Virus record (IMG/VR): IMGVR_UViG_3300028837_004134
Span: 1-64,000 of that record
Source: a virus
Strand: one strand, 5' to 3'
Length of the DNA: 64,000 nt
In this document: positions 41,869-50,697 of the stretch, in pieces
Layout of the letters: every line of letters starts with the position of its first letter
How positions within the stretch are numbered: the stretch's first letter is position 1
Translations under genes and position numbers: made by a program
Notes under the pieces: model-generated
The model's input: the letters and a program-made list of their open reading frames with translations, nothing else
Databases searched by the model: none
What the model was told of the DNA's origin: nothing

Positions 41869-42359
41869 TTGCTTGGTCCCAAGACGAAGCGGGCTCGCTC
41901 GTGTCGGAGCATCTCATAGGGTGTCATGACCTTTATTCCAAGGCCAATGCAAACATTCGGGATTTTGATCTTCTTTGTTGAAGGCGATGCAATCTCGTGG
42001 GTCACGACAGTGTCTCCGTGAGCCAGGGCGTGGGCCACCAGGTAGTAGTCGGCAACCTGAAGGAATGTACTCACAGCAACAGGTTCGTAGTTTTGGCTCG
42101 TCGCCCATTCACTGGCTGAACCAAGGGCAGGCAAAATTGCAGAATCGGGTTTCAGGAAGAAACTCGAACCGCGTTGCACAGCCCAAATTGCAAGATCATC
42201 CTCGCCCGCCTCTATCTCATCACCAACCTTTTCGATACTAAAAACCCGTTTCGCTGTGTTGTTCACGGCAAGCCATTCCCAAAAAGCCGGACAGAAATCG
42301 AGGCCATAATGGAGGTTCTTTGCCTGAATAAACACATTGGCATCAAGTAGGTAAGCCAT
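41865..42359 (-). CDS. PIN-domain DUF4411 toxin
   Basis: A 164-residue PIN-fold ribonuclease-type toxin: YLLDANVFIQAKN (first Asp), EKVGDEIEAGEDDLAIW (acidic pair), AHALAHGDTVVTHE and a conserved C-terminal PYEMLRHERARF. DUF4411 proteins pair with an upstream XRE-ImmA gene as antitoxin, as here, where the stop and start overlap. It cleaves RNA in well-studied PIN toxins; the target here is unknown. Confidence 0.85.
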   Translation of the reverse strand: MAYLLDANVFIQAKNLHYGLDFCPAFWEWLAVNNTAKRVFSIEKVGDEIEAGEDDLAIWAVQRGSSFFLKPDSAILPALGSASEWATSQNYEPVAVSTFLQVADYYLVAHALAHGDTVVTHEIASPSTKKIKIPNVCIGLGIKVMTPYEMLRHERARFVLGPSK

Positions 42360-43501
42360 CAGAGCACCCCCAGGCTATGGCCAAGTTCGTGGAACGTCGC
42401 AAGTTTTGAGAAGCCGAGCAAACGGAAGGCGTCGCGATGTAATGTCTGACCCTCCAGTGTGCTGATGACAAGTGCGCGGGCAAATCGCTTGCTCACTCGA
42501 GCAGCTTGTGTCCAATAGAAGTTGCCGCCGCTACCTTTTGGAATCGCCCGCAGCCGTTCCACTTCCGCGAAGAAGGCATCCCAGAGTACCTCGCGGGTGA
42601 TGCCGCCTACGTCATGGATACGCCGTAGAATGACGAGCGTGCTCACCTTGAAAAGCCGCGCCAGACGGCTGACCTCGTCATCTAACTCATCACTCTGTCG
42701 ATACTCCTGCCTAATCACCGAAAGGGGCACCAAGAGCTCTGCGGCAACCTGGTCGCACCACTTCTCGACATGATGTGACGGTGAAGTAACAGGCCCCACG
42801 TCGGAGAGCGCGGATTCACCGACCCAAAGATGAGCCAGTTCATGCGCGAGTGTGAACATTTGAGCGGATTTCGTGTCAGAACCATTTATGAACACGAGCG
42901 GTGCAAACTCATCCACAAGCGCAAAACCTCTGAATTCTTCCGGGTCCAGTTTGCGCCGATTGTTGCTTCCTACAACTCCGCTTACCATCACCATCACGCC
43001 AAAGTTGTCCGTCTGCTCAACGAAGCGGCGCAGAGCTTCGGTCCACGTGGGTAGTCGTCGTCTCTCTTCAATATCAAACCTCAATGAATGCCGAATGGCT
43101 GCGGCAACTGTGACAATGTCACTTGACGGATCAGCGGACCCGACGAATGAAAGCGGCTCTTCTCCTACGGATCGAGCGAAATCGTGATACCACTCCTGAC
43201 GCTGTTGGCAGATGTAAATAGTGTCAAGCAGATCCGGGCTGGGGTGGCCAATATACTCGTTACCGATGGTACGGAAGTCGGGAATAGGGACGGTCTCGAC
43301 TGGCGGTTCCGGGAGAAACAGGTAACCGACAGGCAAACGAGTGGCCTTGGCAAAGCTTTCGAGTTGTTTGAGAGTCGGATTAACCTCACCTCGCTCCCAG
43401 AGTTCAAGTTTAGGAAACTTCTTGGCAAGGCCACCTATGGTTTGTCTGGAACGTTCGCATGCCCAGCGCAGCAATTCAGGTTTGACATCGACACGTATCA
43501 C
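42359..43501 (-). CDS. XRE HTH-ImmA/IrrE metallopeptidase antitoxin
   Basis: A 380-residue two-domain protein. The N-terminal XRE-like helix-turn-helix (LWERGEVNPTLKQLESFAKAT) is followed by an ImmA/IrrE peptidase with the zinc motif HELAHLW (HExxH, near residue 221). This family acts as antitoxin and repressor for the PIN DUF4411 toxin, encoded next with a one-base overlap. The peptidase may respond to DNA damage or phage infection. Confidence 0.88.
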   Translation of the reverse strand: MIRVDVKPELLRWACERSRQTIGGLAKKFPKLELWERGEVNPTLKQLESFAKATRLPVGYLFLPEPPVETVPIPDFRTIGNEYIGHPSPDLLDTIYICQQRQEWYHDFARSVGEEPLSFVGSADPSSDIVTVAAAIRHSLRFDIEERRRLPTWTEALRRFVEQTDNFGVMVMVSGVVGSNNRRKLDPEEFRGFALVDEFAPLVFINGSDTKSAQMFTLAHELAHLWVGESALSDVGPVTSPSHHVEKWCDQVAAELLVPLSVIRQEYRQSDELDDEVSRLARLFKVSTLVILRRIHDVGGITREVLWDAFFAEVERLRAIPKGSGGNFYWTQAARVSKRFARALVISTLEGQTLHRDAFRLLGFSKLATFHELGHSLGVL

Positions 43502-43597
43502 GTGGTCTCCTTTTTCACGCCGATCTCGCCTGCCACAGCCGCCGTATTGGGGTGGTGCGCAATCACCGTCGCGATCCCCGTTCTACAATAGCCTCCG

Positions 43598-44650
43598 TCA
43601 TCGACCCTTTTCCGATTCTGATACCCAGCCTTTGTCGGCCAGACGCCTCCATGCGACGTGGATATGTTCTTGACGAAACATCCGCTTTCGGTCATTCCAA
43701 CTGTGAACCTGTCGCACCGCCTCATCAGACGTCCGCGCAGGGTTGTCCGTGTGCTTTGCGACCCAATGAACTGACGATAGAAGCTCCATGCCATAAGGCG
43801 TTTCAAAGCCTTCAATCAATTCTGCCACTTGTCCCAGACGTGTTCGACTCTCTTGTTGTGTTTCCAGAAATTCGCCGGCTTTTTGGGAAGCACCGGGAAG
43901 CAGCTCGATCTCCACGTCCGGTTTCTGTGTGTCGCCGTAACCTTGGGTGAAATGCCCTTCCATTATTTCCAGAACCTTGTTCAAGTTGTGCGCATAGGGT
44001 CCATAAAGGCCCGGCTCGTACTTCAGCCGCAGATTTTCACCCGCCTCCTGAAGGAAGTACCCGAGCTTCTGAATCTCGAGCAGTGTCAGACGATAGGCCA
44101 TTTCCTTGTACTGCGCTATGAGTGTGATGAACAGCGCTCGGGCCACGGTCATCTTAGGGCGTTGCGTCCGTATCGGCATGGCTTTGGCTTCCGGCGCTCC
44201 GTGAGGCTCAAATAGCAGCACCCTAACTTCGGGAAGCGATGAAAAGGCCTTCTCGATCATTGGACGGACAACGCTCCAACTCAGACCACCAAGACCGCAG
44301 CCCAGCGGTGGGATAGCGACGGACGACACCTTCAACTTCCCAACCTCTTCAATTAGTGCTCTTAACCCTGATTCAATATCCTCCAACCGCGATTTGCCGC
44401 GCCAATGCCGTTTGGTGGGGAAGTTGATAATGTATTTGGGGTTTAGCATGGCGCCGGTTTCGAATACGAACATCTTTCCGGGGTGCACTTCTTCCGCTCG
44501 GCACGCGCGTTCATACACCTTGAAGTTGTCGGGGAAGGCCTTCTTGAACTGAAGGGCGATGCCCTTGCCCATATAACCGAGACAATTCACCGTGTTGACC
44601 AATGCCTCTGCTTCGGCTCTGAGAATGTTGCCTTTGGCAATCTCTATCAT
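43598..44650 (-). CDS. darG: DarG macrodomain antitoxin
   Basis: A 350-residue antitoxin. The N-terminal macrodomain (1-155) has GNILRAEAEALVNTVNCLGYMGKGIALQFK and IPPLGCGLGGLSW, the ADP-ribose-binding loops that let DarG remove ADP-ribose from DNA. The C-terminal domain (about 175-350) is of the kind that binds and inhibits DarT. It follows darT by 13 nt. Together they form a toxin-antitoxin/anti-phage module that ADP-ribosylates thymidine in DNA. Confidence 0.92.
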   Translation of the reverse strand: MIEIAKGNILRAEAEALVNTVNCLGYMGKGIALQFKKAFPDNFKVYERACRAEEVHPGKMFVFETGAMLNPKYIINFPTKRHWRGKSRLEDIESGLRALIEEVGKLKVSSVAIPPLGCGLGGLSWSVVRPMIEKAFSSLPEVRVLLFEPHGAPEAKAMPIRTQRPKMTVARALFITLIAQYKEMAYRLTLLEIQKLGYFLQEAGENLRLKYEPGLYGPYAHNLNKVLEIMEGHFTQGYGDTQKPDVEIELLPGASQKAGEFLETQQESRTRLGQVAELIEGFETPYGMELLSSVHWVAKHTDNPARTSDEAVRQVHSWNDRKRMFRQEHIHVAWRRLADKGWVSESEKGR

Positions 44651-44663
44651 GGTGACGCCTCCT

Positions 44664-45314
44664 CTATGAATAATAATACCATTCCGGCCTTACCCGCACA
44701 GGGCGGTGCAAGCTAGGCGGGAACTGGCTCATAATAGCTTCAACGTTTATTTTCATCCGGTCGGAGACAGTAGCGATCTCCTCAATCAGTTCCCAATCAC
44801 AAGACCGGTGCACAAGGAATTCGGCCTGTTTGCGACGCTGGCGGTCCATGTCATTCACGTTGTCAGCCCAGTACCGCTCGTAGACCATATCCCAATCGAC
44901 CTTGTCCAGGTCAGCTAGGTCATCATACCAATCCGTATATGCTGCAATGCCGTGCCCATCCGAGAATACAAAGCCGGCTCCGCTGTTCGCTACGGCCTGG
45001 GCCGTGGACACTACGTAGATCAATGGCTCCTGGCCCTCATTGTAGCCAGCAACCTGTCCGGTCTTGAGTTGAAGGAGCATCGGCGAAAGATACCCAAAGT
45101 AGAACGCTACGTAATCGTGAACAACCCCACACGGCCCGCACCCGATTTCTCTGATGTGGCGTTCTGATTGTATGTCCACGTTGTGAATCCTCTTGTACTG
45201 CAGCCCGTCATCGGGTGTGTGGATCGGTGCGTGCAAGCCGCCGCGCTGGAGGCACACGGGGAGGCTGTCCACGTGCATAAAGCGGAATATCGGCGTTGGA
45301 TTCGGCACCGCCAT
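44664..45314 (-). CDS. darT: DarT DNA ADP-ribosyltransferase toxin
   Basis: A 216-residue DUF4433 toxin. Family landmarks are FRFMHVDSLPVCLQRGGL at the N-terminus, CGPCGVVHDYVAFYFGYLSPML, and the catalytic Glu in RRKQAEFLVHRS (about E165). DarT attaches ADP-ribose to thymine bases on single-stranded DNA, halting replication. The ATG at 45314 follows AAGGAGG at 7 nt and overlaps the hsdS stop. Confidence 0.92.
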   Translation of the reverse strand: MAVPNPTPIFRFMHVDSLPVCLQRGGLHAPIHTPDDGLQYKRIHNVDIQSERHIREIGCGPCGVVHDYVAFYFGYLSPMLLQLKTGQVAGYNEGQEPLIYVVSTAQAVANSGAGFVFSDGHGIAAYTDWYDDLADLDKVDWDMVYERYWADNVNDMDRQRRKQAEFLVHRSCDWELIEEIATVSDRMKINVEAIMSQFPPSLHRPVRVRPEWYYYS

Positions 45315-46606
45315 CACGCGACCTCCTTGCGAACGTCGATCTTGCCTGTCACCGCCGCCGAGATCAGCGCCGTGCGGTATTCACGCAGCTTCTCGATGCT
45401 GACACCGACCATCGCAATCAGCGCGTCAATCTGGCGAGTCTCGCAGTCGAGATGTTCGACTATTCTGTCTTGCTCGTCGCGTGGTGGGAATCCGAAGCGG
45501 TAGACGCGCAGCTTCTCAGCTGTCAAGTGCGGAATCGTGTTGGGGTTACCATAGGCCAGGAACACACCACTGTGGGCAGCTGCTCGCATGACGTAGTAGA
45601 AGAAACGCGGCAGGTCTCGCCCGCTCCGAGGCCGAACGCGGTGAATCGCCTTCTGAAAGGCACACACCGGCAGTTCGCCACGCCAGATTGCTGCTCGGCC
45701 GACTTCGCCGCCCTCGCAAACAAGCAGGTCTCCCGCCGCCAACGTGAAGCGGCTGTACTCGCCTGGGGCAATATCCATCTCCGGCAAGTTCTCTATATTC
45801 ACGCGGTTCCACTGGACATCGACATTCCGCAGGTACGGTAAGAGGTGCTCGCCCGTGATACGCTTCGCATCGAGCATCTTTCCCAACTCGACGCTGTATC
45901 TCGCGTAAAGCGGAGGAGTATCCCAATGCTTCGGTATCTGGCCCAGCCATTCGATGCCGGAGTCCTTCATCGGGGCGTTGGGATTGAGGCCCTTGGTGAC
46001 GGCGTGGTTGATGAGGGCGGATCGCTTCTCCTGGAGTAACTCGATCTGCCGCTGTTTCTTCTCGATCAGCGTATCGATTCGCCCCGTCTCGCGGTCGAGG
46101 AATGCAGCAATGGCGTGTTGTTCAGCCTTAGGGGGAAGGAGCACTGCCAGATTACCAATGAAATCCCAGTTGGCGCGAGGCATCTTTGCCCCATAGGTGG
46201 ACGAATCAACGACAGTGATAACGTCTGGATTGAGGAGGTAATTGAGGAGAAACCGCTGCTGAACGGCTTTCGGGCGAAGGACGAGTAGTTCTCCCGTGCA
46301 GATGCCGTCTGCGTTTGCGGCATGGACTTTCGCCAAGTACGGCCGGAGTTTGCCGAAGAGCACATCACCACGTCTGTGGAGGTTCGCCTGCCCCTCGCTT
46401 GACATCTCACCGTTTGGGGCGGTTCGCTTCCCCGTCCAGGACTCAATGTGTTCCAGGCCGGTGTACGGCAGATCGGACTCGCAACCGTCGACTTTTTGAT
46501 TGATAAGCACGGAACTGTACTTCAAGCGATGTACGTCCCAATCCTCTGGCACATCGCCCAACCATTCCACGCCGGAAGGCTTGTATTTCGGATACGGTCG
46601 CCTCAT
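45314..46606 (-). CDS. hsdS: Type I restriction-modification specificity subunit S
   Basis: A 430-residue subunit with two target-recognition domains, each introduced by a GVEWLG or GIEWLGQIP motif, and two conserved helical spacers (AIAAFLDRETGRIDTLIEKKQ and RIVEHLDCETRQIDALIAM). It determines the bipartite DNA sequence that the complex methylates or cleaves. It overlaps the HEPN gene and darT by 4 nt and a few nt respectively, which fixes it in the operon. Confidence 0.94.
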   Translation of the reverse strand: MRRPYPKYKPSGVEWLGDVPEDWDVHRLKYSSVLINQKVDGCESDLPYTGLEHIESWTGKRTAPNGEMSSEGQANLHRRGDVLFGKLRPYLAKVHAANADGICTGELLVLRPKAVQQRFLLNYLLNPDVITVVDSSTYGAKMPRANWDFIGNLAVLLPPKAEQHAIAAFLDRETGRIDTLIEKKQRQIELLQEKRSALINHAVTKGLNPNAPMKDSGIEWLGQIPKHWDTPPLYARYSVELGKMLDAKRITGEHLLPYLRNVDVQWNRVNIENLPEMDIAPGEYSRFTLAAGDLLVCEGGEVGRAAIWRGELPVCAFQKAIHRVRPRSGRDLPRFFYYVMRAAAHSGVFLAYGNPNTIPHLTAEKLRVYRFGFPPRDEQDRIVEHLDCETRQIDALIAMVGVSIEKLREYRTALISAAVTGKIDVRKEVA

Positions 46607-47457
46607 TTGTCGCTTCTCCTGCGTGGCTTAGCCTTGGCCTTGTCCTTCTTTACGGCCTTCACTTTCCGAGTGCCCTTTTTCGAGTGTTGTTTCTTTGTGC
46701 CTTCTTTGATTGACTTGTTGATGATCAGATCAGCAGCAGAAACCACATTAGAAACCAGTTCAATTGCTTCATTCACATCTTTATGACTGATACTTCTTGA
46801 CTTGTTGCGAGCTTTCTTGCTTTGGGATAAATCACCTTCGTGGGCTATTTGATTGCGTCGCTTGGCTATTATTGTTACCTGACTCTTGAGCTTCTTAGGA
46901 TCAGTCTTCATCTGTTTAGCAATAGAATCCCAGAACGAATTGACTCCAATAAGCTGAAGTGAATCAGCTATCTTATCTGGGGTTTGAAGGGACTGATAAG
47001 AAAGCTTGCGATCTATGGCAATTCTCAACGCCTGATTTGTGCGTTTATACTTTTGTCCTGCCATGAAATCGGATACAAGAATTTTTTCGTTGAGTAAGCG
47101 ATTGGAGGGATCGCAGGCTTTTGAGTGTTGAACAACATGACGAATGATCTTAGCGTGAAAATATGCATCCATTGCTGATAGCGTCATAACGAATGAAGCT
47201 CGCAATAGGTCATCAAGAGCCTCAGATGAGAAATATTCACTATCGAGTTTACTGTCATCTCGAAGAACGAGGATCATGTCTTTACTATCAATTCGTTCGA
47301 TTTTGTGTCTTATAGGCCAGTGCATGAGCTTCTTGAAACTGTTACCCCAGTCTTGTCGAGTTCTTCGTTTCCTATGGTCAGTGAGCCCCCTGGCAAGTAT
47401 CTGGATGTACTTAGCCCGTTCGATAGCTCTGTGAAAAGTTTCCTTAGCGCCGTTCAT
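46603..47457 (-). CDS. HEPN-like protein (RiboL-PSP type)
   Basis: A 284-residue low-GC protein placed between hsdM and hsdS with 4-nt overlaps on both sides. It contains FVMTLSAMDAYFHAKI and AKRRNQIAHEGD, the Rx(4-6)H signature of HEPN ribonuclease-like proteins of the RiboL-PSP group. The C-terminus is very lysine-rich (KKGTRKVKAVKKDKAKAK). Such proteins are common in abortive infection. It may be activated when restriction fails. Nuclease activity is inferred from the motif. Confidence 0.75.
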   Translation of the reverse strand: MNGAKETFHRAIERAKYIQILARGLTDHRKRRTRQDWGNSFKKLMHWPIRHKIERIDSKDMILVLRDDSKLDSEYFSSEALDDLLRASFVMTLSAMDAYFHAKIIRHVVQHSKACDPSNRLLNEKILVSDFMAGQKYKRTNQALRIAIDRKLSYQSLQTPDKIADSLQLIGVNSFWDSIAKQMKTDPKKLKSQVTIIAKRRNQIAHEGDLSQSKKARNKSRSISHKDVNEAIELVSNVVSAADLIINKSIKEGTKKQHSKKGTRKVKAVKKDKAKAKPRRRSDK

Positions 47458-49475
47458 TCCGTCACCTCCGCGAGCATGTCCGCGATTTCGTTTTCGATCT
47501 TCTTGAGATCGGCCTCGATCTCCTCCAGCGGTCTGGGCGGCGTGTACTTATAGAAATAGTGATTGAAATTGATCTCGTATCCGATCCTGGTCTTTGACTC
47601 GTCAATCCATGCATCCGGAACGTGCGGCAGCACCTCGCGTTTCATGTACTCTTCGACGTCTTCTTTGAGAGGTACGTTTTCGTAGTCACGCAGCTCTGGA
47701 TCAGGCTCCGGATTGCCCTTGGCGTCGGTGCAGACATCCGCCGTCTCGTCCCGCTCAGCCAGGGATATGAGCATTACTTTGAAAAGAGCCGCCGGAACAT
47801 TGATCTCCGTATCCTTGAACAACGCCTTCATCATGGCCGCGAACTCGCTGCGGTTTTTCACCACGCCCTTAGGAGTGAGACCTTGGAGCACCGAGAGGAT
47901 GGACTTCTGGAGTTTCAAGCCCTCCTCAATCTCGGCCTGTGCTGCCTTCGTATCCTTGCGCTTCTTGCTGGTAGCGAGGTTGGCGAAGGGCGCGGTCTCC
48001 TTGAGGCGTGTGATTCGAGCCTCGTCCACCGCGAAGTTGAGTCGCAAAGGTCGTTCGACGGTGATGCGCCGGTAGCCGAAGTCCTCGTTGTCGAAGACAC
48101 GGATATGCTCTCCTTCCTTGAGAGTCCCGTAGCGCCGTGTGATGTCGTCGCGTTGGTCTTCGCAAACTTCGTGGCGTTTGTTACCGAGGGACTTGCGCAT
48201 TTTCTTGAAGAAGCCGGTTCCGTCCACCAGTTGAATCTTACCCCGCCGCTGCTTGACTTTGCGGTTCGTAACGATCCAGAGATACGTATAGATGCCGGTG
48301 TTGTAGAAAAGCTGATCGGGCAGGGCGACGATGGCCTCAAGCCAATCATTCTCGATGATCCAACGACGGATTTCGCTCTCTCCCGATCCTGCCGAGCCAG
48401 TGAAAAGTGGCGAACCATTGAAGACGATGGCCAGGCGCGTTCCGCCCTCCTTCGGGTCCTTCATTTTGCTGATCATGTGTTGCAGGAACAGGAGAGACCC
48501 GTCGTTTATGCGCGGTAGCCCAGCACCAAACCGACCTCCGAAGCCCTGCTCTTCGTGTTCTCGCTTGATGAAATCGGCTTCAGGCTTCCATTCCACGCCA
48601 AAAGGTGGATTGGCCAGCATGTAATCGAACTTCTTACCGGCCATGTAGTCATTTGTGAAACTGTCGCCGAACCGGATGTGGTCTATGTTCTGGCCCTTGA
48701 TCATCATGTCCGACCCGCAGATAGCATATGCTTGGGCGTTATAGTCCTGACCGAAGACTTCCAGACGGGCATCTGGGTTAAGCTCGCGGACGTAATCCTC
48801 GGCAACGGATAACATACCTCCGGTTCCGCAGGCCGGATCGTAGAGTGTCTTGACTATGCCCTTGGTAGTGAGAATATCGTTGTCCGGCAGGAAGAGAAGA
48901 TCGACCATCAAACGAATGACCTCACGAGGCGTGAAGTGATCGCCGGCTTCCTCGTTCGACGCTTCGTTGAATCTCCTGATGAGTTCCTCGAAGATGTAAC
49001 CCATTTCCAAATTGGACACCTTGTCGGGGTGTAGGTCGATCTTGTCGATATCGCAGAATTTCGAGACCACAAGATATAGGCGGTCAGCCTTGTCGAGCTT
49101 GGCGATGTGTTCCTCGAAACCGAAGTGCTCGATGATCTCTCGGGCACGGGTGGAGAAACTCTTTATGTAATGCGTTAGATTCCTGACTATATTGTCGGGA
49201 TCGCCTTTGAGCTTCTCGAAGGTGTAGCGGCTGGTGTTGTAAAATGGCACTCCCGTGACCCGGCAGAGAATAGGGTCAACCCTCTTGACCTTGCCGCCTG
49301 AGAGTTTTTTCTGTCTTTCGAGTACCTTCTCCTTGGTAGGTTCCAACACGCAGTCGAGCCGACGCAGGACGGTCAGGGGAAGCATGACGTCCTTGTACTG
49401 GTTGGGCCGGTATGGCCCGCGCAGGAGGTCAGCCACAGACCAAATGAAGCTAACCTTATCGCCGAAGTTATTCAC
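47454..49475 (-). CDS. hsdM: Type I restriction-modification methyltransferase subunit M
   Basis: A 673-residue N6-adenine methyltransferase. The N-terminal helical domain (RPNQYKDVMLPLTVLRRLDC) is followed by the SAM motif DPACGTGGML (near 215) and the catalytic NPPFG (near 288), then a coiled C-terminus. It is the first enzyme gene of the defence operon, 61 nt after the XRE regulator. Confidence 0.94.
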   Translation of the reverse strand: MNNFGDKVSFIWSVADLLRGPYRPNQYKDVMLPLTVLRRLDCVLEPTKEKVLERQKKLSGGKVKRVDPILCRVTGVPFYNTSRYTFEKLKGDPDNIVRNLTHYIKSFSTRAREIIEHFGFEEHIAKLDKADRLYLVVSKFCDIDKIDLHPDKVSNLEMGYIFEELIRRFNEASNEEAGDHFTPREVIRLMVDLLFLPDNDILTTKGIVKTLYDPACGTGGMLSVAEDYVRELNPDARLEVFGQDYNAQAYAICGSDMMIKGQNIDHIRFGDSFTNDYMAGKKFDYMLANPPFGVEWKPEADFIKREHEEQGFGGRFGAGLPRINDGSLLFLQHMISKMKDPKEGGTRLAIVFNGSPLFTGSAGSGESEIRRWIIENDWLEAIVALPDQLFYNTGIYTYLWIVTNRKVKQRRGKIQLVDGTGFFKKMRKSLGNKRHEVCEDQRDDITRRYGTLKEGEHIRVFDNEDFGYRRITVERPLRLNFAVDEARITRLKETAPFANLATSKKRKDTKAAQAEIEEGLKLQKSILSVLQGLTPKGVVKNRSEFAAMMKALFKDTEINVPAALFKVMLISLAERDETADVCTDAKGNPEPDPELRDYENVPLKEDVEEYMKREVLPHVPDAWIDESKTRIGYEINFNHYFYKYTPPRPLEEIEADLKKIENEIADMLAEVTE

Positions 49476-49536
49476 GACCGCTCCTCATTCTCTCTCCGCA
49501 TCTTCCGCCGATACCTCTTCCTTCCCACCTGATCCC

Positions 49537-49752
49537 TTAGGGCAGCTTCAGGCTGCCTTGCTTGGTCCTCTTGGCGCAAAAGGCGTCAAGTTGGGCCTTC
49601 GCCAGTTTCGATGGTTTAGCCTGGCCGTTTTCCCATCGATTTACAGTGGCGAAGCTTACGCCCAATTCACGTGCAAGGTCTTCCTGGCTGAGGCCGAGTT
49701 GATTGCGAACCTCTTTTACCAGCGTGGGATAATCTCTCTCTTTAGGAGCCAT
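49537..49752 (-). CDS. XRE-family HTH regulator of the defence operon
   Basis: A 71-residue Cro/CI-type repressor: VRNQLGLSQEDLARELGVSFATVNRWENG followed by a short tail. The ATG at 49752 has GAGGAAGAG before it. It precedes hsdM in the same direction and probably controls the operon. The stretch 49753-49958 has no gene. Confidence 0.85.
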   Translation of the reverse strand: MAPKERDYPTLVKEVRNQLGLSQEDLARELGVSFATVNRWENGQAKPSKLAKAQLDAFCAKRTKQGSLKLP

Positions 49753-49958
49753 CGACTCTTCCTCTGCATAGTGGGCATAGAGCACCGAGGTTACCAGTCA
49801 ACATTGCATACGTTATAACACTTGAAAACGAAAATCAAGGGAAATCTCAGGGTCGTGTGAGAACCCGCCCTTGCGGTCACTTCAGCTATATCTCTTCTGA
49901 AAGTGACACTGCTTTGTGAGAAGCGTGTCTTGAGATTGTCAACAGCGAGGTTTCGCGG

Positions 49959-50163
49959 TCAACTCTTTTTCCACTCAGTTCCGGCATATTTCTCCCACTT
50001 GCCGCCGCCGGAGAGCTCGGTGTTGAACCACTCGTCGCCGAGGGCCGGGTTGGGGATAGCCGCGTCCCGTTCGGCCTCGGTGCCGATGCCCCGCCGGATG
50101 CCCGTTAGCGGTATCAATCCCTGGCCGAGGCGGTCCGCCGCCTGAAGAAAAAGACGGTTGGTT
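49959..50163 (-). pseudogene. Phage tail-type gene remnant next to E2
   Basis: The frame reads LFLQAADRLGQGLIPLTGIRR, then NPALGDEWFNTELSGGGKWEKY and ends AGTEWKKS. GDEWFN..W.KY.GTEW is typical of the C-termini of phage tail or fibre-like proteins. There is no start codon or ribosome-binding site; the coding sense upstream lies in another frame. It is a 3' fragment of a lost structural gene. The stretch 50164-50550 holds nothing recognisable. Confidence 0.55.
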
Positions 50164-50551
50164 CCGCCGCGCCGCTGCCTCCGTCGCCGCTACCTCGGCC
50201 TGAGCATGAACAACAATAAAAAACCAGGGATCAGAGGAAAGTACCAGGAGAGCAACCAATGGAAGAACGAGGTCAAGAAGTGAGGAGCGAGGAATCGTAG
50301 AATGCGATTGACAGTCTCTGATTAGACCGTTAACTTAGAGCCAGGGTGCTACACCTTTCGACCGCCCTTTAGGATGCTTTTGCTCCGCCGATTGTAGCGG
50401 AATGAAATCACGGAGAGAAATAGAAGCCACAGGGGCATTCCGGAGGTAGGAAAACCGGCTGATCTTACCCGTTCTGTAGGTTTCCAATCTGTGCGGATTC
50501 GCGTAAACACTACTACGGCGTACGGTATAATCAGATCTAACTACTTCCAAC

Positions 50552-50697
50552 CCAGTGCCGACTTGCTGTCTCCTGACAATGTCGATGCCGCGTTTTCGGC
50601 ACTTCCGGAAAGGCCGATGCCGCAAGACAAGCACTTCCGAAACAGGGGGTGCCGCGAAATCGCGCGTTTCCAAAATGGAGATGCCGCAAAATCGCAC
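50552..50697. repeat. 32-bp-period repeat array (GATGCCGC units)
   Basis: GATGCCGC (one copy GGTGCCGC) recurs at 50584, 50616, 50648 and 50680, exactly 32 bp apart, with CACTTCCGGAAA-like sequence between. The period equals that of the E1 array at 5533-5692, but unit sequence and location differ. It abuts the altered end of the E2 terminase gene. It is probably an IS21-type transposon end. Confidence 0.65.

Noticed and set aside
47622-48518. 298-aa plus-strand open frame
   Set aside because: Antisense to hsdM; no independent support.
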